Assembly (NCBI RefSeq): GCF_900116555.1
Contig: NZ_FPAT01000007.1
Coordinates: 62,001 to 126,000, forward strand
DNA length: 64,000 bases
From: Actinopolyspora lacussalsi subsp. righensis
GTDB lineage: Bacteria > Actinomycetota > Actinomycetes > Mycobacteriales > Pseudonocardiaceae
Reading direction: 5' to 3'
A model generated the notes under the pieces. The model made no database searches. It was not told the DNA's origin and saw only the letters and a list, made by a program, of their open reading frames with translations. Shown in pieces: positions 43,439 through 51,551 of the stretch. How positions within the stretch are numbered: the first letter of the stretch is position 1; every line of letters starts with the position of its first letter. Both the position numbers and the translations under genes were made by a program.

Positions 43439-43569
43439 GCGCGAAATCTCCCCAACCTGAGCCGGTTCGACGGGTGTTTCTGTCGTGCGGTGCGATGCGC
43501 GGTCCGAAAACGCCGTGACGATCGGGGTCTGCTCCGGGACGGATTCCTGTCCTCCAACCGGGAGAATCT

Positions 43570-43593
43570 GTTCGGAATTCCGAACGATGTTCG
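43570..43593. promoter_or_regulatory. Two overlapping palindromes upstream of the GH43-like gene
   Basis: GTTCGGAATTCCGAAC is a perfect 16-bp palindrome (43570-43585). It is followed by CGAAC-GAT-GTTCG (43581-43593). They share the CGAAC bases. They lie 131 bp upstream of the GH43-like start and about 180 bp before the potassium channel start. A dimeric regulator site for either gene is likely. Confidence 0.5.
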
Positions 43594-43712
43594 AAAATGT
43601 AATGCGCGGACCGCGTACGAGTCAACGGCGGAGCGTGTCGATATCGATCAAGCTCGTGAGGCCCACGCGAGCGCGTGTTCCGCTCGGGGGAAGGATTCGG
43701 CACCGGCGAAAA

Positions 43713-43730
43713 CGCTCCCGGGCGGGAGCG
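43713..43730. other. GC-rich hairpin upstream of K+ channel
   Basis: CGCTCCC-GGGC-GGGAGCG lies 40 bp before the channel start. It may be a leader hairpin. With the palindromes at 43570 it fills most of the 332-bp gap (43439-43770), which otherwise holds no gene. Confidence 0.4.
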
Positions 43731-43770
43731 CGAGTACCCCTTCGCCGCCGGGGCGTTACCGTTTCCGCCC

Positions 43771-44883
43771 GTGGACAAGCACAAGGGCCGACCCGCGCGA
43801 CTCGGACGTCGTTCGCTGTCCGGACGTCGCTCCGAGGCAGCGCTGACCGACCGTCTGACGGACCGTCCGGACCACGCGCTGGTCGGGGTGGTTCGAATGC
43901 CCGCCACCGCCATCGGTCCGGTCAAATCGATCGTGCGCAGGGTGATCGGAGCCAGTCTGGCGCTCGCCGTCACCGTGCTGCTGGTGTATCTCGATCGGGG
44001 CGGTTACAGCGACACCGACGGGACCCCGTTGAGCGTGCTGGACGCGTTGTACTACGCGACGGTCTCGCTCTCCACCACCGGCTACGGGGACATCGCCCCG
44101 GTGACCCCTTCGGCGCGCCTGGTCAACGTGCTGGTCATCACGCCGCTGCGGGTGCTGTTCCTGATCGTGCTGGTCGGAACCACACTGGAAGTGCTCACCG
44201 AACGTTCCCGCCAAGCGTTCAAGATCCAACACTGGAGGTCCAGGGTGCGCGACCACGTCGTCGTGATCGGTTATGGCACCAAGGGCAGGTCCGCGGTGAC
44301 GGCCCTGCTCGGAGAGGGTGCCGAAGCGGGCAACATCGTCGTGGTGGACACCGAACCCACCGCGTTGGAGGCCGCGTCCTCACTGGGCCTGGTGACCGTC
44401 AACGGCTCCGGCACCAGATCGGACGTGCTGCGGGTCGCCGGAATCCCGCGGGCGCGTGCCGTGGTGGTGGCACCACCGCGGGACGACACCGCCGTGCTGG
44501 TGACGCTCACCGCCAGGGAGCTGGCTCCCAAGGCGCAGATCGTGGCCGCGGTGCGCGAGGCGGAGAACGTCCACCTGCTGCGGCAGTCGGGTGCCGATTC
44601 CGTGGTCATCTCCAGTGAGACCTCGGGCAGACTGCTGGGGATAGCCACTTCCACGCCCTCGGTCGTGGAGATGTTCGAGGACCTGCTCAGCCCGGACCTC
44701 GGGCTGGCCATCGCGGAGCGCGAGGTCGAGCGCACCGAAGTGGGAGGATCGCCGCGCCATCTCTCCGACATCGTGCTCGGGTTGGTCCGTGAGGGGCAGC
44801 TCTACCGGGTGGACGCTCCGGAGGCCGACGCGATCGAGGAGGGCGACCGGCTGCTCTACGTCAAGAAGGTCGCCACCGCCTGA
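43771..44883 (+). CDS. Two-helix potassium channel with RCK domain
   Basis: This is a 370-residue protein from GTG 43771. A basic N-terminus precedes TM1 (SLALAVTVLLVYL), the pore helix and filter TTGYGD (102-107), and TM2 (PLRVLFLIVLVG). The RCK/TrkA-N domain begins with VVVIGYGTKGR (about 163-173) and has VVVDTEP. It matches the Rv3200c type in the same neighbourhood. It probably passes K+ and is gated by cytosolic ligand. Confidence 0.93.
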   Translation: MDKHKGRPARLGRRSLSGRRSEAALTDRLTDRPDHALVGVVRMPATAIGPVKSIVRRVIGASLALAVTVLLVYLDRGGYSDTDGTPLSVLDALYYATVSLSTTGYGDIAPVTPSARLVNVLVITPLRVLFLIVLVGTTLEVLTERSRQAFKIQHWRSRVRDHVVVIGYGTKGRSAVTALLGEGAEAGNIVVVDTEPTALEAASSLGLVTVNGSGTRSDVLRVAGIPRARAVVVAPPRDDTAVLVTLTARELAPKAQIVAAVREAENVHLLRQSGADSVVISSETSGRLLGIATSTPSVVEMFEDLLSPDLGLAIAEREVERTEVGGSPRHLSDIVLGLVREGQLYRVDAPEADAIEEGDRLLYVKKVATA

Positions 44884-44940
44884 ACGCGCATCCGACGTGG
44901 AGCGACGATTCAAACCGACGGCTAACAAGATGCCCACTGT

Positions 44941-44955
44941 CGTGATCTAGTCACG
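44941..44955. promoter_or_regulatory. Short inverted repeat upstream of 45-kb small genes
   Basis: CGTGA-tctag-TCACG. It lies 102 bp before the small gene at 45057. It could be an operator; the evidence is the symmetry only. Confidence 0.35.
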
Positions 44956-45056
44956 GTTCGTCGATCTGCCGATACTCATGGTGATATGTGGAACAGGGGG
45001 ACATCCCCAGGTTCGTTCCGCGTACGCCGTGGCGGAACGTGTCGGGAGGTGAAGCG

Positions 45057-45311
45057 GTGACCGAGTACTCGACAGAACATCCCAGCATCTACTGGGTGAA
45101 ACCGGAGGGCGACCCGAATCAGCACGCCACAATGGACATACCTCCGAGTCGGGGTGGTCCGGTGGAGCCCCTCGGCCGGCACGCCTCGGTCGATGCTCCG
45201 CCCGCCGTCGACCCCCGGCAGTACCAGATGGCCCACAACCGGCCGTTCTGCGAGGAGTGTTTCACCGCCTATCTGAAGTTGCCCACCGCCCGGCCCACTT
45301 GGAAGCACTGA
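45057..45311 (+). CDS. Hypothetical small protein
   Basis: This is an 84-residue protein from GTG 45057 with gggagg at about 10 nt; the longer frame from 44988 is the alternative. It contains HPSIYWVKPEGDPNQHATMD and ends CEECFTAYLKLPTARPTWKH. No known family. The next gene begins 5 bp after its stop, so the pair is likely an operon. It may be a Cys-based metal-binding protein. Confidence 0.5.
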   Translation: MTEYSTEHPSIYWVKPEGDPNQHATMDIPPSRGGPVEPLGRHASVDAPPAVDPRQYQMAHNRPFCEECFTAYLKLPTARPTWKH

Positions 45312-45316
45312 TCCCG

Positions 45317-45550
45317 ATGGAGACACACCACTACTGGTTGCCCGTGAGCAGTCGTAGCTCCACTCGCCTGGTCCGTCACGCCTTCCGGGGTAAACGTTGG
45401 CAGGGCAGAGCCTCGGACACCTCGGTCTGCGGCGTGCAGTGCGCCATGGCCGAGCCCAGTGAGCTCGACTGGTTCCAGGCGCCGACGTGCTGGGACTGCA
45501 CGAACATCCTGATCGAGGAGCAGGAAGAGGCCGATGCCGCCCTCGAATGA
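45317..45550 (+). CDS. Hypothetical Cys-rich small protein
   Basis: This is a 77-residue protein from ATG 45317. Cysteines occur as C-x3-C (VCGVQCAM) and C-x2-C (TCWDCTN), the pattern of a zinc site. It follows the 45057 gene closely. The two proteins share polar, Trp-containing sequence but no alignable domain. Unknown function. Confidence 0.5.
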   Translation: METHHYWLPVSSRSSTRLVRHAFRGKRWQGRASDTSVCGVQCAMAEPSELDWFQAPTCWDCTNILIEEQEEADAALE

Positions 45551-45568
45551 GCGAAGCCGGTCGTCGGC

Positions 45569-46681
45569 TCAGGACACTTCGGATTCCTCGGCCCGCCATG
45601 TGTCGCACTCGGTGATCCGGTTCGTGCGGAATCCTCGGTGCGCCCAGAGCCTGTTGTGTTCTGTGCTGCCGTGGCTGCGGGCCTCACCTGCCTGGTCGCC
45701 CCGGTTGCTCGCGTCGCGCAGCGCGGACATGACGTGGTCGTTGTTCATTCCGCCGTGCTGCAACGCGGCCAGTGCCTGCCCGCCGTAGCAGGTTGCCTGC
45801 AGCTCGTTCCTGCGCGAGAGTTCGAGTCCTTCGGGGGTTTCGGCGCCGCCCGCCTCGTGCACCGCTCTGCCGTACGCCTCGCTGATCCCGGTCATTCCCT
45901 GGATGGCGTGGCCGAACTCGTGCGCGAACTGCCCCAGGTAAGGGCCTGCGGTTTCACGTCCCTCGACGCGCGAGTAGTGCCTGGCTGTCCAGTAGATCGT
46001 GTGGTCGCCGCCGCAGTACATGGCGGTCCGCTCCCAATCCCGATCGCCGCAGGGGCTGTGGATGTCTCCGTTCGTGACGACCACGTCCGGAGTCCTCACC
46101 GGAAGGTTCGCCTCGCGCAGTGCCGGGGTCCACATTTCCATCAGGCACGGTGTCAGCGACCGGAGGAAAGCCCGCTGTGCGGCCGTGTCCGTGTCGAAGG
46201 CGGGCAGGTCGCACTCGGTGTCGACCGCTCCGTTCCCCGGGATGTTGAACGGGTGCTCACCGAGCGAGGTGACCGGGCGGGGGCGCATCCCGGTGGTGGT
46301 GCGTTCGGAACGTCCGGTCCTCGCCGGACCGCGTTGCCGGCGGTCCTCCTCCAGCGCGTGTTCGGGGGCCGGATGACTGTCCGTCGTCGGGTCCGTGGTC
46401 GGAAGTGGTGAGGGATCGACCGGGGAGGTTCCGATCTCGTCGTCGCCGTACTGCTCGTAGCCGCGCTCGCTCGCCTCCGTTCCGAAGTCCGGAAGCAGCC
46501 CCGCCGACGAGAGGAACAGCAGAACCACGCCACTCAGGACAGCCACGATGACGGCGACGGCGCCGACTCCGTCATTCGCCCGAGAAGTGCGGTACGCCTC
46601 CGGGCGGTTCGGGTCGGTTCCGGAGCCGTTCACCGGAACATCGGGCTCGTGCGGCGGCTGTGGGCGCTGTGGTGGAGTCAT
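45569..46681 (-). CDS. Neutral zinc metallopeptidase (YpfJ-like)
   Basis: This is a 370-residue protein. A membrane helix near residues 41-63 (AVAVIVAVLSGVVLLFLSSA) anchors a Pro/Thr-rich linker and a C-terminal peptidase domain. The zinc motif HEFGH (254-258) and downstream Glu293 (SRRNELQATCYGG) fit the YpfJ/M-type family. The N-terminus is Pro-rich and cytosolic. It is convergent with the small gene pair. Confidence 0.88.
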   Translation of the reverse strand: MTPPQRPQPPHEPDVPVNGSGTDPNRPEAYRTSRANDGVGAVAVIVAVLSGVVLLFLSSAGLLPDFGTEASERGYEQYGDDEIGTSPVDPSPLPTTDPTTDSHPAPEHALEEDRRQRGPARTGRSERTTTGMRPRPVTSLGEHPFNIPGNGAVDTECDLPAFDTDTAAQRAFLRSLTPCLMEMWTPALREANLPVRTPDVVVTNGDIHSPCGDRDWERTAMYCGGDHTIYWTARHYSRVEGRETAGPYLGQFAHEFGHAIQGMTGISEAYGRAVHEAGGAETPEGLELSRRNELQATCYGGQALAALQHGGMNNDHVMSALRDASNRGDQAGEARSHGSTEHNRLWAHRGFRTNRITECDTWRAEESEVS

Positions 46682-47042
46682 GGAAGCGTGTTGTCGGTCT
46701 GCTCCGGCACTGTCCGTTGTGGACTGAGCTGTGGACTGTTTCGTCGTTCGTGTTCCGGTCCGCTGCTGTGCTTCCGGCGAGCCTAACTCCCGATCGGTGT
46801 CGTTCGGTGTCCTGCCGCCGAATCAACAGTGACCGGTCAGCTCGCGGGCCGAGCGGTTTTCCGGTAGGTGACGACTGGTGATCCGGACCACCGCCCTTGC
46901 CGGGACCGCTGGAATGACCTGACCGGGACCGCTGGACCTCCGACATGGCACGGGGCCGTCCCGAGGGAACACGTCCCACGCCGCGCGCCGTCGCGGCCGA
47001 GTTGCGAGTCGGGGAGCGCGGTTCCTCTGCGAGGATCGCGTC
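46682..47042. other. Intergenic gap with short repeats, no gene
   Basis: This 361-bp stretch has a duplicated tgtggactg near 46720 and a duplicated ccgggaccgctgga around 46900-46935. I see no hairpin, RNA gene or coding frame that I can support. It contains the divergent promoters of the metallopeptidase and the membrane gene at 47043. Confidence 0.5.
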
Positions 47043-47495
47043 GTGGCGCGAGGGCGTGGTTCCGCATCGGTGTTGCTGATCCTGGTGGTGTTGTTATCGG
47101 TCGGGATCGGCGCGGTGGTGATCGCTTGGTGGCCGCTGACCGACGCGTTCGGCGATGACACCACGGTGCGGACGCGCCGCACCACCGCGACGGTGGTCCA
47201 ATCCGCCTCCTGCGCGGAACGCGGCGCGCACGACCTCGTGGAGCTCACGGCGGACGGAGACGCGACCCGCGTCCCGTTCGACGGCTGCGGTCATTCCGAG
47301 GGGACGCGATTACGGGTCCGGGTGCCCGAACCGCTGGGAGACGACGCGCTCGCGCGTCCGGTCGACGCCGAACACGGGACCGGCGGCACCGGACTGAGCG
47401 GGCGGCTCGGTCGGGTGCTGCTGGTGCTCGCGGCCCTCTCCGGCGCCGGGTACGTACTGCTGCTGCGTTCCGCCCGCCCTCGGGAGCCGGGTTAG
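47043..47495 (+). CDS. Hypothetical two-helix membrane protein
   Basis: This is a 150-residue protein from GTG 47043. One helix at each end (SVLLILVVLLSVGIGAVVIAWW and VLLVLAALSGAGYVLLL) flanks a soluble middle domain with two cysteines (SASCAER, DGCGHSE), probably extracytoplasmic. The layout resembles DUF3592-type proteins, but I do not assign a family. Confidence 0.65.
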   Translation: MARGRGSASVLLILVVLLSVGIGAVVIAWWPLTDAFGDDTTVRTRRTTATVVQSASCAERGAHDLVELTADGDATRVPFDGCGHSEGTRLRVRVPEPLGDDALARPVDAEHGTGGTGLSGRLGRVLLVLAALSGAGYVLLLRSARPREPG

Positions 47496-47742
47496 GCCCC
47501 TCGATCCCGTTCTCCGTCTCACCCTCCGTTTCCCGACGTGGTCCACCGTGCTCACGGGGCGCCACTGCCCCGGCCGTGTTGCTCCCACCGCCGTATCCCG
47601 GCGTCCAGCCTCCGGTGGAATCTCCACGGGAATTCCGCCCATCGATCACGCGACCGGGTGGACGATTCGTCCGATCTCGGACACGCCGAGTGTTCAGCAG
47701 GGTGCTCACCGCTAGGGCTTCCCGCGCACGTAGGCTGAGGGC

Positions 47743-49065
47743 ATGGTCGAACCGCAACCGCATCGCGTCACCCTGCCCAACGGGCTGCGCGTGGTGCTCG
47801 CACCGGATGCCGAACCGGGCTCCACCGCACCCGGTGGGCCTCCGGTGGTCGGAGTCAGCGTGCACTACGACGTGGGCTTCCGTTCCGAGCCGGAAGGCCG
47901 AACCGGCTTCGCCCACCTGTTCGAACACCTGATGTTCCAGGGCAGCGAGAGTCTCGAGAAACTCGCGCACTTCCGTCACGTGCAGGGGTCCGGCGGAATC
48001 TTCAACGGTTCGACGCATCAGGACTACACGGACTACTTCCAGGTGCTGCCCTCCAACGCGCTGGAGCGCGCGCTGTTCCTGGAAGCCGACCGGATGCGTG
48101 CTCCCCGGCTCACCGAGGAGAACCTCCGCAACCAGGTGGACGTGGTCAAGGAGGAGATCCGGCTCAACGTCCTCAACCGTCCCTACGGCGGGTTCCCGTG
48201 GATTCTGCTGCCGCCCGTGCTCTACTCCACGTTCGCCAACGCCCACAACGGATACGGTGACTTCACCGATCTCGAACGAGCCACCGTCGACGACTGCGCC
48301 GCGTTCTTCGACACCTACTACGCCCCCGGGAACGCGGTACTGACCATCACCGGCGACATCGACGTCGACCACGCCACCGATCTGGTTCACAAGCACTTCG
48401 GGGACGTGCCCGCCCGTTCGGTGCCGCGACGTCCCTCCTTCGCGGAACCCGCCCCCTCGGGCGAGCTGCGGGATCGGCACCAGGACCCGCACGCCCCGCT
48501 GCCCGCGGTGGCGCTGGGCTACCGCCTGCCCGATCCGGTCGGCGAGTTGGACGAGTACCTCGCCAACGTCGTGCTCGCCGCCGTGCTCAGCGACGGTGAC
48601 GCCTCCCGGCTGCAGCAGCGGCTCGTCTACCGCGACTCGCTGGTGGTGGACGTGCACGCGGGCGCGGGGTTGATGGGAGCTCCCCTCGACGCCCGCGACC
48701 CGGACACCTTCACCATCACGGCCATCCACAGCCCGGAGGTGGCCACCGACCGCGTCGTCGACGCCGTCGACTCCGAGCTGGAGCGGTTGGCCACCGAAGG
48801 GCCCACGGCCGAGGAACTCTCCAGAGTGACCGCGCGGTGGTCCGCCGGACTGCACCGTGATCACGACCGGCTGGTTTCGCGCACCCTGGACCTCGGCAGC
48901 ACCGAACTGCTGCACGGGCGCGCCGAACTCGTCGGGGAGCTTCCCGCCAGGGTCGGCGCGGTCACCGCCGAGGAGGTGGCCTCCGCGGCCAAGGCGCTCC
49001 GGCCGGAAGCCCGCGCCGTCCTGGAAATCGAACCCACCGGCGACGCCGACGGAGGTGCCGCATGA
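47743..49065 (+). CDS. M16 zinc peptidase, catalytic subunit
   Basis: This is a 440-residue protein from ATG 47743 with gagg upstream. The M16 inverted zinc motif HLFEH is at residues 58-62, and the distal Glu lies in VDVVKEEIRL. It starts VTLPNGLRVVL, the typical N-terminal strand. The stop overlaps the next gene's ATG (ATGA), so it is made with the second M16 gene. M16 proteins of this pair type form heterodimers that degrade peptides; the substrate is unknown. Confidence 0.93.
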   Translation: MVEPQPHRVTLPNGLRVVLAPDAEPGSTAPGGPPVVGVSVHYDVGFRSEPEGRTGFAHLFEHLMFQGSESLEKLAHFRHVQGSGGIFNGSTHQDYTDYFQVLPSNALERALFLEADRMRAPRLTEENLRNQVDVVKEEIRLNVLNRPYGGFPWILLPPVLYSTFANAHNGYGDFTDLERATVDDCAAFFDTYYAPGNAVLTITGDIDVDHATDLVHKHFGDVPARSVPRRPSFAEPAPSGELRDRHQDPHAPLPAVALGYRLPDPVGELDEYLANVVLAAVLSDGDASRLQQRLVYRDSLVVDVHAGAGLMGAPLDARDPDTFTITAIHSPEVATDRVVDAVDSELERLATEGPTAEELSRVTARWSAGLHRDHDRLVSRTLDLGSTELLHGRAELVGELPARVGAVTAEEVASAAKALRPEARAVLEIEPTGDADGGAA

Positions 49066-50429
49066 CCAGCGCGACCCATCGCAGTGCCGAGCGGATCGGA
49101 CACACCGAGCAGGGACCGCGGCCGCTGCCGCCGCTGGCCGAGCCGCGTGCGGGCAGGCAGCCCGAGACAGTGGACACCGTGCTGGAGAACGGGCTGCGGG
49201 TTATCGCGGCGCGACACGGCGCGGTGCCGATGGTCGAGCTGCGGCTGCGGATTCCCTTCGCCGGTGAGGACGCCGCTCACCCGGCCAGGGCCGAAGTGCT
49301 CGCCGAGACCCTGCTCACCGGGACCGAACGTCGGGACCGGGTGCGTATGGACACCGACCTCGCCGCGGTCGGCGGCACGTTGCAGGCCGTGGTCGACCCC
49401 GAACGGCTCAGCATCACCGGGGACGCGCTCGCCAGCGGGATGGAAACCCTCCTCGACGTGCTCACCGACGCGCTGACCGAGGCTTCCTACCCGGAGCACG
49501 AGGTCTCGGGAGAGCGGGACCGGCTGGTCGAGCGGATCACGGTCGCCCGTTCCCAGCCCCGCACCATCGCCCGCGAGGAGTTGCAGTACCACCGCTACGG
49601 TGATCACCCGTTCGCCAGGGAGGTGCCGCAGGCCGCTGACGTGGCCGAGGTGACCCCCGAACAGGTGAGGCAGTTGCACCGGGACGCGGTCCTGCCGCGT
49701 GGCTCCACGCTGGTGCTGGTCGGCGACATCGACCCCGAGGCGACCGTGGAGACCGTGCGCCGCATGACGTCCGGCTGGCAGGCGGCCGGGGCGGCTCGTG
49801 AGCTCCCGGCGCTGCCCGAGGTGGTCGGCGGCGACGTCCGCCTGGTGCACCGGGAAGGCGCGGTGCAGTCGCAGCTGCGGTTCTCCGCTCAGGCGGTCCC
49901 CCGGACCGACGAACGCTACCCGGCGCTGCAGATCGCCAACCTGGTCTTCGGCGGCTACTTCTCCTCACGTCTGGTGGAGAACATCCGCGAGGACAAGGGC
50001 TACACCTACGGCGCGCACTCCACGTTCGAGTTCACTCCGGACAACGGCACGATCCTGGTGGACGCCGACACCGCCAGCGAGGTCACCGCGGCGGCGCTGC
50101 TGGAGATCCGTTACGAGCTGGGCAAACTCGCCCTGGTTCAGCCGAGTGAGGCCGAGGTCGAGTCCGCGCGGCAGTACGCCATCGGCGGGTTGCTGACCTC
50201 GACCTCCTCGCAGTCCGGCCTCGCCTCGATGCTGATGAACGTCGCGGCTCTCGGACTGGGGCAGGACTGGTTGTCCGAACACCCCGATCGGCTGCGTGCG
50301 GTCACTCACCAGCAGGTGGCCGAGGCCGCGCGCTGGTACGTCCCGACCGCGTTCACCGGGGTCGTGGTGGGAGACGCCGAACAGCTCGGGGAACAGCTGC
50401 GTGGCCTCGGTGGTGTGACGCTGCCGTGA
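49062..50429 (+). CDS. M16-family protein without zinc motif (partner subunit)
   Basis: This is a 455-residue protein. The region that carries HXXEH in its partner reads ARAEVLAETLL, so no metal site is expected. It keeps the substrate-side Arg/Tyr segment (NIREDKGYTYG) of M16B partner subunits. This is the non-catalytic half of an M16 pair, as in mitochondrial processing peptidase. It overlaps both neighbours (ATGA and GTGA), so the three genes form one translational unit with nudC. Confidence 0.9.
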   Translation: MTSATHRSAERIGHTEQGPRPLPPLAEPRAGRQPETVDTVLENGLRVIAARHGAVPMVELRLRIPFAGEDAAHPARAEVLAETLLTGTERRDRVRMDTDLAAVGGTLQAVVDPERLSITGDALASGMETLLDVLTDALTEASYPEHEVSGERDRLVERITVARSQPRTIAREELQYHRYGDHPFAREVPQAADVAEVTPEQVRQLHRDAVLPRGSTLVLVGDIDPEATVETVRRMTSGWQAAGAARELPALPEVVGGDVRLVHREGAVQSQLRFSAQAVPRTDERYPALQIANLVFGGYFSSRLVENIREDKGYTYGAHSTFEFTPDNGTILVDADTASEVTAAALLEIRYELGKLALVQPSEAEVESARQYAIGGLLTSTSSQSGLASMLMNVAALGLGQDWLSEHPDRLRAVTHQQVAEAARWYVPTAFTGVVVGDAEQLGEQLRGLGGVTLP

Positions 50430-51373
50430 CGACCTGCTCGGAGTTCGGTTCGGCATCGGAACGTGCCGCGGCCGAGGCGTTCCAGCTCGACAGCACACCG
50501 CTGCTGTCCCGTTCATCCGTGGCGCTGTCCGATCAGCAACGGGACGATCCGGAACACGCGGCGACCCTGTGGTCCGGTGGGCGGGTGCTGCCCGTCGACC
50601 AGCGCGGCCGCGCTCCACTGGAGTCGAGCGGGCGACTCGCCTGGCACCGGCCGGACGAGTTCTCCGACCACGGTGGCCACGCCGTACTGCTGGGCACGCA
50701 CGACGGAGTGGCCCACTGGGGTGTCCGGGTACGCCCCCGCGATTCCGGATCCGACTGGCAGGGGCTGCGCGCGGTGGGCGAGTGGTTGGGCGACGTGGAG
50801 GCAGCCCTGCTCACCACCGCGGTGGGGCTGCTCGCCTGGCACGATCGTGCCCGCTACTGCGCGCTGTGCGGTGCCGGAACCGAACGCATCCGCAGCGGTT
50901 GGGCCAGACGCTGCACCGGGTGCGGACACGAGGAGTACCCGCGCACCGACCCCTCCATGATCTGTCTGGTGCACGACGGTGCCGATCACGTGCTCCTCGC
51001 GCGCCAGGTCGTCTGGCCCGCCGAGCGGTTCTCGGTGCTGGCCGGATTCGTGGAGATGGGCGAGTCCCTGGAAGGGTGCGTGAGCCGCGAGGTCCACGAG
51101 GAGGTCGGGGTACCGGTCTCCGACATCAGGTACCTGGGCAGCCAGCCCTGGCCCTTCCCGCGATCACTGATGATGGGCTTCTCGGCCGTCGCGGACCCAC
51201 GCGAGCCGCTACGGCCGGCACCCGGCGAGATCGCCGAGGCGCACTGGGTATCGCGGGAGCACGTACGCGCGGCGCTGGGGCACGAGGAACCGGTCGACGG
51301 TCTGTGGCTGCCCCCGGGCATATCGATCGCGCACCGCATGCTGCGCGGCTGGGCCGACGCCGGTCCGCTGTAG
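50426..51373 (+). CDS. nudC: NAD(H) pyrophosphatase NudC
   Basis: This is a 315-residue protein from GTG 50426. Zinc ligands C145, C148, C163 and C166 lie before the Nudix box (GFVEMGESLEGCVSREVHEE, 207-226). The diagnostic SQPWPFPRS follows (239-247). It hydrolyses NADH to NMNH and AMP and can remove NAD caps from RNA in bacteria where this was tested. It ends the M16 operon. Confidence 0.95.
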   Translation: MTTCSEFGSASERAAAEAFQLDSTPLLSRSSVALSDQQRDDPEHAATLWSGGRVLPVDQRGRAPLESSGRLAWHRPDEFSDHGGHAVLLGTHDGVAHWGVRVRPRDSGSDWQGLRAVGEWLGDVEAALLTTAVGLLAWHDRARYCALCGAGTERIRSGWARRCTGCGHEEYPRTDPSMICLVHDGADHVLLARQVVWPAERFSVLAGFVEMGESLEGCVSREVHEEVGVPVSDIRYLGSQPWPFPRSLMMGFSAVADPREPLRPAPGEIAEAHWVSREHVRAALGHEEPVDGLWLPPGISIAHRMLRGWADAGPL

Positions 51374-51551
51374 TTCCGGCGTGGCGAACGGGCCCGCGAA
51401 GAGTCCGCACCCGTGAAGTGGGTTCCGGGACGGCTTTCCCGGGGAGCTCGGCGGTGTGCGTTCTCCCGGAGGTGTCGGTGGCGAGGCGTGTACCGCGTTC
51501 GCGGCGGGTGTGTCGGTCGCCACTCGTCGCGTTTCTGCGAGGATTCCCGGC

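Noticed and set aside
43581-43593. LexA/SOS-box-like CGAAC-GAT-GTTCG
   Set aside because: The actinobacterial SOS box needs a 4-nt spacer. Here it is 3 nt, and neither flanking gene is a damage-response gene.
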